NCBI GenBank assembly: GCA_937129145.1
Contig: CAKZMU010000030.1
Location: 62,001 to 126,000, forward strand
Reading direction: 5' to 3'
DNA length: 64,000 nt
Source: an uncultured Lacinutrix sp.
GTDB taxonomy: Bacteria; Bacteroidota; Bacteroidia; Flavobacteriales; Flavobacteriaceae
Below are positions 33,666 to 43,487 of this stretch, piece by piece; the first letter of the stretch is position 1; each line of letters starts with the position of its first letter. The notes beneath the pieces are model-generated. The model was not told where the DNA came from, did no database searches, and saw only the letters and a program-made list of their open reading frames with translations. The translations under genes were made by a program, and so were the position numbers.

Positions 33666-36039
33666 GAGTCTTAAAAAGAAAAGACTATACACTATTATTA
33701 ATACAATAGGTCTATTTACTGGAATTAGTTTTGCATTATTGATAGCGACTTTTGTATGGCAAGAATTACAGGTTAATAAGAATTTAAAAAACTCAGATTC
33801 GCAATACATTCTTACTAGCCAATGGAAAGACCCAAATATGGGAGTGGATTTTGCGACACTTGGTCCACTTGCAGAGCGATTAAAAGAGGGTTACCCACAT
33901 TTAGTGGCTAACTATTACCGTTGGGATGGTATCACAAGTATTGTTTCTCAAGGTGATAAAAATTTTAGGGAAGGAATTCAATTAGGTGATGCTAGCTTGT
34001 TAAATATGTATGGTTTTAAACTGTTATATGGCAATATTAATACAGCATTTAAAGATCCATTTTCGGTAGTAGTAACAGCCGAAAAAGCTTTAAAGTTCTT
34101 TGGAAAAATGGATGTTATAGATGAAACACTATCTATTCAGAATTTTAATGGCGACAACCAACAATTTAAAATAACGGGAGTTTTAGATAGCACACCGGAA
34201 AACATAATTACAAAATTAACTAAGCAAGCAGATAACGGATTTTTTATTGCTAAAAACACGTCAACCTATTTTGATCGTGCTAATTTTGAGGCTTGGGACC
34301 TTCCCATTTTTGTTGCGTTTATTGAACTTCAACCACATATTTCTGTTCAACAGTTAGAAGAGCCGCTCAATCGTTTAATACAACAGCATACACCAGAGAC
34401 AATCAAAAATAATCTTAAAGCAGTGCCTATAAAGCTCACAGATTATTATTTAAATAGAAACAATACGAGTTTAAAGCAAATGCTTTTAACCTTAAGTTTT
34501 GTTGGGCTTTTTATAATCATTATGGCAATGATAAATTTTATAAACATAGCTATAAGTCATTCTGGAAGTCGATTAAAAGAAATTGGCGTTAGAAAAGTTT
34601 TAGGTGGACAACGAAAACAACTCATTTTTCAGTTTTTAACAGAATCATTTGTTTTGGTAAGTGTTTCAACGATTTTAGCTTGTATGTCATTTCCATTTTT
34701 AAGTCAGTGGTTTGCACAACTTGTAGGGAAAGAACTTATTGGTCTTTCTCAATTTCCTGTTCATTTTGTATTGGTGCCTTTACTTTTTATTGTTGTGATA
34801 AGTCTATTGGTAGGTTTTTATCCTGCTTTTGTATTGTCTTCATTCAAATCTATTGATGCTATTAAAGGAAAATTAAATACAGGATTACAATCTATTTTAT
34901 TACGAAAGTTTCTTTTAGGATTTCAATATGTTACAGCACTTGTGGTTTTAATTGCCGCATTTTTAGTAACACAACAATTAGATAATTTCTTTGGTAAAGG
35001 ATTGGGTTATAATAAGGATTATGTTGTGACAGCGAGCGTGCCTAGAGACTGGACTTCAGAAGGTGTTCAAAAAATGCTAACCTTACGAAATGAGTTTTCT
35101 AAATTATCTTCGGTGGAAAGTGTGAGTCTTTCCTATGAAATTCCGAATGGTAATAATGGGTTTCAGGTCACAGTATATAGAACTGGTAGAAATCCTGAAC
35201 AAGCTATAGCGTCACAAGGCTTAGTTAGTGATGATGCTTACCTCAAAACGTACCAAATCCCTTTGTTGGCCGGACGATTCTTGGAGGCTGATGAAACAAA
35301 TCCTAACACAGTTGTTATTAATCAAAAAGCTTTACACACTTATGGGTTCAAAAATGCTGAAGACGCGATAGGGCAACAATTAACTGTTATTGGAGAAACT
35401 GAGCCATTAATTGTGCAAGGTGTAGTTGCCGATTTCCATTTTGAATCTATGCAACAACAGATTAAACCACAATTATTTTTTAGTGTGAATAGTAATACTA
35501 ATTATAGGTTTTTGTCCTTTAAATTAAAACCTGGTGATGTAGATAAAAGTATTACTGAAATTCAACAAGAATGGAAAAGTCTTATGCCAAATTCTTCATT
35601 TGAATATAAATTTATGGATGATACTTTGGCTAACCTTTATGAAAGTGAAATACAATTTAAAAAGGCAAGTTATACATCAGCTTTATTATCTCTAATCATT
35701 GCACTTCTTGGCATTTTTGGTATGGTATCATTAAGCATTCATAAACGTGTAAAAGAAGTTGGTATAAGAAAGGTGTTAGGAGCGTCTGTATCACATATTA
35801 GCTTTTTATTTATTAAAGAATTTATAGTCATTTTAGGATTGTCAATCGTAGTAGCTTGTCCATTAGCATATTTATTAATGGACTCATGGTTGTCTAACTA
35901 TGCTTATAGAATCACTATAGGTATCGACCCATTCTTGATGGGTGTTTTGTTAATAGGAGGAGTAACAGTGTTGCTCATATTATTTCAAACTTTTAAAGTT
36001 GTAATCACTAATCCGATAAAGAGCTTGAAAACAGAGTAG
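33634..36039 (+). CDS. MacB/FtsX-like ABC permease 4 (divergent)
   Basis: 801 residues with the same plan: MIKNYFKIAWRSLKKKRLYT, FtsX core 1 SGSRLKEIGVRKVLGGQRKQL, core 2 HKRVKEVGIRKVLGASVS, end NPIKSLKTE. It is the outlier of the array. The first periplasmic domain lacks both the WxLxxxF and the PLxDIH blocks, reading VPIKLTDYYLNRNNT instead, and its TM1 segment (GLFTGISFALLIATFVWQELQ) differs. 28 bp after permease 3. It may bind a different partner or substrate. Confidence 0.9.
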   Translation: MIKNYFKIAWRSLKKKRLYTIINTIGLFTGISFALLIATFVWQELQVNKNLKNSDSQYILTSQWKDPNMGVDFATLGPLAERLKEGYPHLVANYYRWDGITSIVSQGDKNFREGIQLGDASLLNMYGFKLLYGNINTAFKDPFSVVVTAEKALKFFGKMDVIDETLSIQNFNGDNQQFKITGVLDSTPENIITKLTKQADNGFFIAKNTSTYFDRANFEAWDLPIFVAFIELQPHISVQQLEEPLNRLIQQHTPETIKNNLKAVPIKLTDYYLNRNNTSLKQMLLTLSFVGLFIIIMAMINFINIAISHSGSRLKEIGVRKVLGGQRKQLIFQFLTESFVLVSVSTILACMSFPFLSQWFAQLVGKELIGLSQFPVHFVLVPLLFIVVISLLVGFYPAFVLSSFKSIDAIKGKLNTGLQSILLRKFLLGFQYVTALVVLIAAFLVTQQLDNFFGKGLGYNKDYVVTASVPRDWTSEGVQKMLTLRNEFSKLSSVESVSLSYEIPNGNNGFQVTVYRTGRNPEQAIASQGLVSDDAYLKTYQIPLLAGRFLEADETNPNTVVINQKALHTYGFKNAEDAIGQQLTVIGETEPLIVQGVVADFHFESMQQQIKPQLFFSVNSNTNYRFLSFKLKPGDVDKSITEIQQEWKSLMPNSSFEYKFMDDTLANLYESEIQFKKASYTSALLSLIIALLGIFGMVSLSIHKRVKEVGIRKVLGASVSHISFLFIKEFIVILGLSIVVACPLAYLLMDSWLSNYAYRITIGIDPFLMGVLLIGGVTVLLILFQTFKVVITNPIKSLKTE

Positions 36040-36055
36040 TCATCAACCAAAAAAT

Positions 36056-36095
36056 AAATCATCATGATTAAAAATTATTTCAAAATAGCTTGGAG
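36056..36095 (+). repeat. 40-bp identical start region, permease 5 copy
   Basis: Second copy of the 33626-33665 sequence, 2.43 kb away in direct orientation. Recombination between the copies would neatly delete or duplicate one permease gene. Confidence 0.7.
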
Positions 36096-38496
36096 AAATC
36101 TTTTAAAGAAAAAAGGTTTTACTGCCATTAATATTATCGGTTTATCATTAGGAATAGGGTGCTTTATTATCATTTCTATGTTTGTGATAGATGAGTTAAG
36201 CTACGACCAATACCATGATAATGCAAATCGTATTTATCGAGTAAATTCTGATGTTATTTTTGGAGGCACCGAAATGAGTATGGCTGTTTCCTCAGACCCA
36301 ATGGGAGAAGTTTTAAAAAAGGATTACCCAGAAGTTGAAAACTATGTAAGGTTTTATGCATCCAATGGGTCCAAACTAATTAAAAAAGGAAACGAGTTTA
36401 TAAACGAAGGTGCCGTGGCTCATGCCGATTCTACTTTGTTTAAAGTTTTCACGTTACCAGCAATAGTAGGCGATACAAATACAGCACTTAACAATCCTAA
36501 TACAGTTGTTATTACAGAAACAGCTGCTAATCGCTATTTTGGAAGTCCTCAATTAGCAATAAATCAATTTTTAGAAACTGATGATAATGGTAAAACATTG
36601 TATAAAGTAACTTCAGTTATTGAGGATATGCCTCGAAATTCACATTTCAATTTCGATTTCTTTTTTTCTATGGCCAATGTAGATTACGGTTTTGGAAATT
36701 ATATGAGCCATAATTTTCACACCTATATCTTGTTAAAGGAAGGAACCGATTATAAAGATTTTAATAAGAATTTTAAAGAGATTATTAATAAATACGTACT
36801 TCCACAGGCTGCTCAATTCATAGAAATTTCTAGCATGGAAGATTTTGAGGCCAGTGGAAATAAATTGGAATATACTTTAATGCCACTTACAGATATACAT
36901 TTGCATTCCTCAAGAGGAGCAGAGTTAAGTGCAAATGGTAACATTCAATACGTCTATATTTTTTCTGCAGCCGCTTTATTTATTTTATTAATTGCTTGTA
37001 TCAATTTTATAAATCTTACAACTGCAAGGTCTTCTAGTAGAGCAAAAGAAGTTGGTATTCGCAAAGTTTTAGGTTCTGAAAAGAAAGCACTTATTGGTCA
37101 GTTTTTAACAGAGTCAACCTTAATTGCCATTTTAGCACTTTTTGTGAGCTTATTGTTTGTATGGTTGTCTTTAGGTTGGTTTAATGGTGTTTCAGGAAAG
37201 GAAATGTATATGACTTCTTTATTGAGTCCAAAGTTTTTAATTTTCATTATTGTATTACCATTTATAGTTGGCGGTTTAGCAGGAACATATCCAGCATTCT
37301 TTTTGTCTTCATTTAAACCTATTAAAGTTTTAAAAGGGAAACTGTCATTAGGTAATAAGAAGAATACATTACGGAATTTTTTAGTAGTGTTTCAATTTGC
37401 TACATCAATCATATTAATAGTTGGCACCATAGTTATCTATAAACAACTCAATCATATTCAAAATTCCAATTTAGGGTTTAATAAAGAGCAGGTAGTAGTA
37501 GTTAATAATTTTGGATTATCGCGTGAAACTAGACAATCTCTAAAAAATGAAATTGAACAATTAACTGAAGTAAAATCAGCCTCGTTTGCAGGTTATTTAC
37601 CAGTAAGTAGCTCTTCGCGTTCTGATACAACATTTTCAACGGAAACCGTTATGACAGAATCCAATGGCTTCAATATGCAGTATTGGAACATAGATTACGA
37701 ATATTTGGAAACCATAGGTATGGAAATGAAATTAGGTCGAAATTTCTCTAGAGATTTTGGTTCTGATTCTACAGGTATCATCTTGAATGAAACCGCAGTT
37801 AAGTTAGCTGGTTTTACAAACCCAATAGGTAAAAAACTATATACCATAGATGGTGATAATAGCCTTGAAGCATATACTATCATTGGTGTAGTTAAAAATT
37901 TCAATTTTGCATCGCTACGCGAAAATGTTGGAGGCTTATGTTTTCAATTAGGAAATAACAGTTGGGAAACTGCTTTTAGATTCAATACTACTGATGTTAG
38001 TGGGTTATTGGCTACAATTGAAAATAAATACAAAGCAGCAGGACCAGGGATGCCATTTAATTATGAGTTCTTAGATGAGGCTTTTGATAATATGTATCGA
38101 CAAGAAAGACGCGTTGGTACTGTTGCCATGGCTTTTGCAATACTTGCTATAATTATTGCTTGTTTAGGTTTGTTTGGACTGGCAACATATATAGCAGAGC
38201 AACGAACCAAAGAAATAGGAATACGTAAAGTATTGGGTGCATCAGTTTCTAATATTATAAGAATGTTATCTAAAGATTTTGTAAAATTAGTCATTCTTGC
38301 TTTTGTAATTGCAACACCAATTGCATGGTGGTTTATGGATAAATGGTTACAAGAATTTGCTTATAGAATAGATATTAATTGGGGAGTTTTTGCCGTTACA
38401 GGATTGGTTGCATTGATAGTAGCACTTATTACATTGAGTTTTCAGGCAATTAGAGCTGCCATCGCTAATCCAGTAGATAGCCTAAAAACCGAATAA
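36064..38496 (+). CDS. MacB/FtsX-like ABC permease 5
   Basis: 810 residues: MIKNYFKIAWRNLLKKKGFT, MacB-like domain with the classical DELSYDQYHDNANRIYRV opening, PLTDIHLHS before FtsX1, core 1 ARSSSRAKEVGIRKVLGSEKK, core 2 EQRTKEIGIRKVLGASVS, end NPVDSLKTE. This is the form closest to the generic Bacteroidota ABC permease of this family. Last gene of unit 1: 179 bp follow before permease 6, filled by a second enhancer/promoter module. No terminator is seen there, so read-through into unit 2 is possible. Confidence 0.92.
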   Translation: MIKNYFKIAWRNLLKKKGFTAINIIGLSLGIGCFIIISMFVIDELSYDQYHDNANRIYRVNSDVIFGGTEMSMAVSSDPMGEVLKKDYPEVENYVRFYASNGSKLIKKGNEFINEGAVAHADSTLFKVFTLPAIVGDTNTALNNPNTVVITETAANRYFGSPQLAINQFLETDDNGKTLYKVTSVIEDMPRNSHFNFDFFFSMANVDYGFGNYMSHNFHTYILLKEGTDYKDFNKNFKEIINKYVLPQAAQFIEISSMEDFEASGNKLEYTLMPLTDIHLHSSRGAELSANGNIQYVYIFSAAALFILLIACINFINLTTARSSSRAKEVGIRKVLGSEKKALIGQFLTESTLIAILALFVSLLFVWLSLGWFNGVSGKEMYMTSLLSPKFLIFIIVLPFIVGGLAGTYPAFFLSSFKPIKVLKGKLSLGNKKNTLRNFLVVFQFATSIILIVGTIVIYKQLNHIQNSNLGFNKEQVVVVNNFGLSRETRQSLKNEIEQLTEVKSASFAGYLPVSSSSRSDTTFSTETVMTESNGFNMQYWNIDYEYLETIGMEMKLGRNFSRDFGSDSTGIILNETAVKLAGFTNPIGKKLYTIDGDNSLEAYTIIGVVKNFNFASLRENVGGLCFQLGNNSWETAFRFNTTDVSGLLATIENKYKAAGPGMPFNYEFLDEAFDNMYRQERRVGTVAMAFAILAIIIACLGLFGLATYIAEQRTKEIGIRKVLGASVSNIIRMLSKDFVKLVILAFVIATPIAWWFMDKWLQEFAYRIDINWGVFAVTGLVALIVALITLSFQAIRAAIANPVDSLKTE

Positions 38497-38525
38497 TTTA
38501 CAGTCAATTAAAGTATGCTTTTAAA

Positions 38526-38565
38526 GTGTCCGATTACGAACAAAAACTGTATCGAAATCGGACAC
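38526..38565 (+). promoter_or_regulatory. Enhancer-like paired half-sites 2
   Basis: GTGTCCGATT (38526-38535) and AATCGGACAC (38556-38565) are perfect 10-base inverted repeats 20 bases apart. Longer halves GTGTCCGATTaCGAAC and GTGTCCGATTtCGATAC are nearly the same. This is the cleaner version of the site at 24084-24123, and both lie about 50-90 bp upstream of the shared 29-bp promoter. Confidence 0.7.
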
Positions 38566-38614
38566 TTTTATTTTTAAAAAATATTGTAAAATATTGACTT
38601 TTAGATATTTATGT

Positions 38615-38643
38615 GTTTGGCATCATCTTCACTATATAATTAG
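38615..38643 (+). promoter_or_regulatory. Sigma54-like promoter 2
   Basis: Identical over 29 bases to promoter 1 (24173-24201), with the -24-like TTGGCA at 38617-38622. It drives permease 6 (ATG 38676) and presumably the genes to tolC. Conservation of exactly this segment in surrounding sequence that differs argues that it is functional. Confidence 0.65.
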
Positions 38644-38675
38644 CATCAGTATTAAATTCAATCAATAAAACAAAC

Positions 38676-41027
38676 ATGATTTTAAATTACATCAAAATAG
38701 CATTCAGAACCTTGTTGAAAAACAAAGGGTATAGTTTTCTAAATATTTTTGGTTTAGCAATAGGCATTACCTGTGCAAGTTTAATATTTCTTTGGGTTGA
38801 AGATGAGATGAGTTTTAATTCTGATTTTGAAAAACAAGACCAAGTATATTATGTCTCTACTCATCAACAATATGATGGGGAATGGCGGACATTCAGTTCT
38901 ACACCAGGGCCATTGGCTAAGGCTATGAAAACAGAAATACCTGGAATTGTAAGGGCGTCACGCACTAGATTTGATGAACTTTTATTTACAGTTGGTGATA
39001 ATGGAATAAATAGGTCAGGTCGTTATGCAGATGAGGATTTTTTAAAAATGTTTGATTTAAACTTTATAGAAGGTAATGCAAAAGAAGCATTTACAAATCC
39101 AGAAGCAATTGTGATTACTCAAACTACAGCAGAAGAGCTTTATGGACAAAATGTGAAAGTGGTTGGCAAAACATTAAAGGTTAATAATTCTGACAGTTAC
39201 TTAATTACTGGAGTTATTGAGGATCTACCTGAAAATGTGACTTATACTTTTGATTGGCTAGTACCATTTGAAAGGTTTGTAAATGGAAGAGAGTGGATGA
39301 GAGAATATGATAGTTTCTTTGCAGATACTTTTGTTGAATTATCACCAGAAGCAAACTTTAAAGTAGTAGACACCCAAGTTCGTGGAATGCTAGAAAAAAA
39401 GACTGGTGAAACCTTTGCAAAAGCATTTTTGCATGCTATGGGAGATTGGCACTTAAGAGGTGATTTTGAAAATGGAAAACAAGTTGGAGGGCGTATTACT
39501 TACGTTCGTTTATTCACAATTATAGCTTTAATTATTTTATTTATTGCTTGTATCAATTTCATGAACTTGTCGACAGCACGTAGTGAAAAACGGGCTAATG
39601 AAGTAGGTGTTCGTAAAGCTATGGGATCAGGTAGGTCACGATTAATGATGCAGTTTATTTCTGAAGCTTTAATTATGTCATTTATAGCTTCTTTGGTTAG
39701 CATTTTATTCTTATTCATATTGATACCTCAATTCAATCTTTTAATTGACAAAAATTTAGTTCTTGGGCTATCAAAGCCACTACATATAACCATTATTTTA
39801 AGTATTACCCTCTTTTGTGGAGTTCTTGCTGGTTTGTATCCTGCTTTCTATTTATCCTCATTCAAACCAGTAGAAGTTTTAAAAGGTATTAAATCAACAC
39901 ATGGTTCAGCTACTTTTATCAGAAAAGGACTTGTAGTCGGTCAGTTTACTGTTTCTATTGTTTTTATTATTGGTACCATTATAGTTTTTCAACAAATTCA
40001 GCATGTAAAGAATAGAGAGTTAGGTTATGAAAAAGATCAACTCATTTCTATGAAAGTGAATGGCGATATTATTGAAAAGTTTTCTACTATTAAACAGCAA
40101 TTAGTAAGTACTGGAGCAATAAAAAATGCTGCTTTAAGTAATTCACAATTGCTTTCGGGGGGAAATAATGGATCTGGTTTAAATTGGACTGGGGGAACCA
40201 ATACAGAAGATGTATTAATTTCCTTTAGATATATAAGCTCTAGTTTTTTTAACACAACAGGCATGGAATTAAAAGAGGGTAGAGGTTTTAGTGAAAACAT
40301 GACTCAAGATAGTACTAGCGTATTAATAACAGAATCTTTTGCAAAGCTAATGGGAGATGATAGTGCAATAGGCAAACAAATTACAAGAGGTGACACCTAT
40401 ACCGTAGTTGGCGTAGTAAAAGATTATTTATATGGTGATATGTATGGCACTAGTGACCCTGTGCTTTTCTTTAATTATCATGACGAAGCAGAGTACTTTT
40501 ACTTGAAATCAGATTCTGAAATAGCAACTAATGATATGCTTGCAAAAGTAGAAGCTGTTATGAAAAAAAATAATCCAGCTTTCCCATTTGAATATACATT
40601 TGTTGATGACAGATTTAACGCAAAGTTTAAAAGTGAGCAACTTATTGGTAAACTCTCACAACTCTTTGCCTTACTCGCAATACTAATTTCTTGCTTAGGT
40701 CTTTTTGGCTTAGCAGCTTATACTGCAGAACAACGTAGTAAAGAAATTGGAGTACGAAAAGTTTTAGGCGCTAGTGTGTCTGGTATAGTAAGACTATTGT
40801 CAAAAGATTTTTTAAAACTTGTTGGCATTTCAATTTTAATAGCCATCCCAATAGCGTGGTACTTTATGAAAGATTGGCTTCAGGACTATGCTTATCGTAT
40901 AGAAATTAATTGGTGGGTTTTTATAATTGCGGGATTAGTGGCTATTTTAATAGCGATGCTTACAGTGAGTTTTCAAGCTGTTAAAGCTGCAATTGCAAAT
41001 CCAGCTGATAGTTTAAAAACCGAATAA
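38676..41027 (+). CDS. MacB/FtsX-like ABC permease 6
   Basis: 783 residues: MILNYIKIAFRTLLKNKGYSF, MacB-like domain, the WHLRGDFENGKQVGGRI block shared with permeases 1 and 7, core 1 ARSEKRANEVGVRKAMGSGRSRL, core 2 EQRSKEIGVRKVLGASVS, end NPADSLKTE. First gene of sigma54-like unit 2. With permease 1 it is the member closest to a sigma54-like promoter in each unit, and both are of the same subfamily. This suggests that the second unit arose by copying promoter and leading permease together. Confidence 0.92.
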   Translation: MILNYIKIAFRTLLKNKGYSFLNIFGLAIGITCASLIFLWVEDEMSFNSDFEKQDQVYYVSTHQQYDGEWRTFSSTPGPLAKAMKTEIPGIVRASRTRFDELLFTVGDNGINRSGRYADEDFLKMFDLNFIEGNAKEAFTNPEAIVITQTTAEELYGQNVKVVGKTLKVNNSDSYLITGVIEDLPENVTYTFDWLVPFERFVNGREWMREYDSFFADTFVELSPEANFKVVDTQVRGMLEKKTGETFAKAFLHAMGDWHLRGDFENGKQVGGRITYVRLFTIIALIILFIACINFMNLSTARSEKRANEVGVRKAMGSGRSRLMMQFISEALIMSFIASLVSILFLFILIPQFNLLIDKNLVLGLSKPLHITIILSITLFCGVLAGLYPAFYLSSFKPVEVLKGIKSTHGSATFIRKGLVVGQFTVSIVFIIGTIIVFQQIQHVKNRELGYEKDQLISMKVNGDIIEKFSTIKQQLVSTGAIKNAALSNSQLLSGGNNGSGLNWTGGTNTEDVLISFRYISSSFFNTTGMELKEGRGFSENMTQDSTSVLITESFAKLMGDDSAIGKQITRGDTYTVVGVVKDYLYGDMYGTSDPVLFFNYHDEAEYFYLKSDSEIATNDMLAKVEAVMKKNNPAFPFEYTFVDDRFNAKFKSEQLIGKLSQLFALLAILISCLGLFGLAAYTAEQRSKEIGVRKVLGASVSGIVRLLSKDFLKLVGISILIAIPIAWYFMKDWLQDYAYRIEINWWVFIIAGLVAILIAMLTVSFQAVKAAIANPADSLKTE

Positions 41028-41043
41028 ATTCATCATCAACTTG

Positions 41044-41062
41044 TACTGAACCTGTTTCAGTA
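41044..41062 (+). repeat. REP-like hairpin before permease 7
   Basis: TACTGAA (41044-41050), loop CCTGT, TTCAGTA (41056-41062): perfect 7-bp stem. The form resembles the dispersed TGCTGAA..TTCAGCA element of flavobacterial genomes. It is inserted between permeases 6 and 7, 15 bp before the ATG. Confidence 0.5.
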
Positions 41063-41077
41063 TCAAAAAAAATAATC

Positions 41078-43459
41078 ATGATAAGAGCACATTTTAAAAT
41101 AGGCATCAGAAATGTTTTAAAGAACAAAGGTTTTTTTGCGCTTAATGCAGGCGGATTGATTATTGGTTTAACCTCTGTAATTCTAATAAGTTTATGGGTA
41201 CGCAGTGAATTAAGTTATAATAAAGAATTATCTAATTATAATACCATTGCTAGTGTCATGCAAAATAGAACTTTTGCTGGTGAAATAGATACTAATATAG
41301 GTCAGGCCATGCAATTAGCACCAATACTTAGAAATGAGTATGATAACCATTTTAAGCATGTCGTTACAAGTACTAGAAGGCGTGACTTTGAAATTACTTA
41401 TAATAAAAATATAGTTCTAGCTAAAGGAAGGTTTGCAGAACCAGATATTGCACATCTTTTAGATTTAGAAATGATAGAAGGTGATAGAACTGCGCTTAAT
41501 GATATCTCATCTGTGTTGATTTCAGAAAGTACGTCTAAAAGTATATTTGGAGATGATAGTCCAATAGGAGAGGCACTGAAGTTAAACTCTAATTTAGATG
41601 TTAAAGTAACTGGTGTTTATAAAGATTTACCAAAAAATTCAAGTTTCGAAAAACTAAACTTTATAGCGCCTTGGGAACGATTAAAAACAAGTCAGAATTA
41701 TGAAAAAAGATTAGGTTGGGGAAATCGTTGGTTTCAAGTTTTTGCACAAATAGACGATAATAGTTCTTTGGCTAATGTGTCTAAAATCATCAAGGATATT
41801 GCAAAAGATAATAACGCGAAGGATACTGGGAACCCCGAATTATTTCTTTTTCCAATGTCTAAATGGCATTTGTATTCTGAGTTCAAAAATGGTTTAAGTG
41901 TTGGAGGTAAGATTGAGTATGTCATACTATTTAGTATTATCGGAATATTTATACTGCTTTTAGCTTGTATCAACTTCATTAATTTAACTACTGCAAATGC
42001 GTTAAAAAGAGGCAAAGAAGTTGGTGTTAGAAAAACACTTGGGTCTTCTCGAAAACAACTAATATTTCAGTTTTTTACAGAATCGTTTATAATTATTTTG
42101 TTTTCGTTTTGCATCGCATTGGTTTTAGCTTCTATTATTCTTCCTCAGTTTAATACAATTACTTTAAAAGAAGTTTTTATGCCTTTTAATAAGTTGTCTT
42201 TTTGGATAGCGAGTTTCTTGTTAATTATAATTACTGCAGTTTTAAGTAGTTTGTATCCATCTGTTTATCTTTCGTCTTTTAGACCAGTTAAAGCACTAAA
42301 GGGCGCCAATGATAATAATAAAAGCCCTTTGGTTTTAAGAAAAACACTAATTGTAACCCAATTTGTGATTTCTAGCGTGTTGATTATTGGAACATTAACT
42401 GTCGTGAGTCAAATTAACCATGTTAAGGATAGACCAATAGGGTTTAATAAGGATTTGTTGGTAAGTGTGCCAATAAATAATGATAATGTATTACAGAGTT
42501 TTGAATCCATTAAAAATGAACTTTTACAATCTACTTATATCGACCAAGTCACTGCTTCAGATGTCAAGGTTACAAGTACTTATACCACTAATGGAGGCTT
42601 TGATTGGAAAGGTAAAGATCCAAATTTTGAAGAAGAATTTTATACTATTAGAGCGACCCACGGTTTTGGTAAAATGATAGACTGGGAGATTTTAGAAGGC
42701 AGAGATTTTTCTGAGTCTTTTGCAAGTGATTCATTAGCTTTTCTAGTTAACGAAACAGCAGTAAAATATATGAATCTTGAAAATCCTATTGGAGAATATA
42801 TAGATTGGGGAGGTGATGGAGATTACAAAATTATTGGTGTGGTAAAAGATATGGTAACATTATCGCCATTTGACCCTATTGTGCCAACATTATATGTTTT
42901 GCATCAAGGAGACTATTTAAATTTTGTAAATATAAAAATAGACTCAAATGCTAATAATGTTGAAGCTGCTATTGATAAGATTGAAACAGTTTTTAAAAAA
43001 TATAATCCAGAAAACTTGTTTTCTTACACGTTTTTAGATGACGAATATCAAGAAAACTTTATCGCAGAAAAAAGAACTGCAAGGTTAGTAGGCATATTTT
43101 CAATTGTTGCCATATTTATAAGCTGTTTAGGTGTTTTAGGACTTTCAACCTACATGGCAATTCAACGTAAAAAAGAAATTGGAATACGAAAAGTCTTAGG
43201 CGCTTCAATACAATCTATTTGGAAATTATTATCAAAACAGTTTATAATGTTGGTTGTCATTTCATTATTAATTGCAATACCAATAGGGTATTATTTTTCA
43301 TCGCAATGGTTGATGGAATACAGCTATCGAATAAACATAAACTTTTGGATTTTTGTATTAGCGGGAAGTGTAATACTTGGAATTACTATGGTTACAGTGA
43401 GCTTTCAGGCTATTAAAACTGCAATTGCAAACCCTGTTGATAGTTTAAAAACCGAGTAA
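41078..43459 (+). CDS. MacB/FtsX-like ABC permease 7
   Basis: 793 residues: MIRAHFKIGIRNVLKNKGFF, MacB-like domain, WHLYSEFKNGLSVGGKI block, core 1 ANALKRGKEVGVRKTLGSSRKQL, core 2 IQRKKEIGIRKVLGASIQ, end NPVDSLKTE. Third member of the W-block subfamily with permeases 1 and 6. Followed at 28 bp by the DUF2807 gene, whose leader (ATCAAAAAACATAAAATC) matches the style of the leaders between permeases, so transcription probably continues. Confidence 0.92.
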   Translation: MIRAHFKIGIRNVLKNKGFFALNAGGLIIGLTSVILISLWVRSELSYNKELSNYNTIASVMQNRTFAGEIDTNIGQAMQLAPILRNEYDNHFKHVVTSTRRRDFEITYNKNIVLAKGRFAEPDIAHLLDLEMIEGDRTALNDISSVLISESTSKSIFGDDSPIGEALKLNSNLDVKVTGVYKDLPKNSSFEKLNFIAPWERLKTSQNYEKRLGWGNRWFQVFAQIDDNSSLANVSKIIKDIAKDNNAKDTGNPELFLFPMSKWHLYSEFKNGLSVGGKIEYVILFSIIGIFILLLACINFINLTTANALKRGKEVGVRKTLGSSRKQLIFQFFTESFIIILFSFCIALVLASIILPQFNTITLKEVFMPFNKLSFWIASFLLIIITAVLSSLYPSVYLSSFRPVKALKGANDNNKSPLVLRKTLIVTQFVISSVLIIGTLTVVSQINHVKDRPIGFNKDLLVSVPINNDNVLQSFESIKNELLQSTYIDQVTASDVKVTSTYTTNGGFDWKGKDPNFEEEFYTIRATHGFGKMIDWEILEGRDFSESFASDSLAFLVNETAVKYMNLENPIGEYIDWGGDGDYKIIGVVKDMVTLSPFDPIVPTLYVLHQGDYLNFVNIKIDSNANNVEAAIDKIETVFKKYNPENLFSYTFLDDEYQENFIAEKRTARLVGIFSIVAIFISCLGVLGLSTYMAIQRKKEIGIRKVLGASIQSIWKLLSKQFIMLVVISLLIAIPIGYYFSSQWLMEYSYRININFWIFVLAGSVILGITMVTVSFQAIKTAIANPVDSLKTE

Positions 43460-43487
43460 AAAATCATAAATCAAAAAACATAAAATC

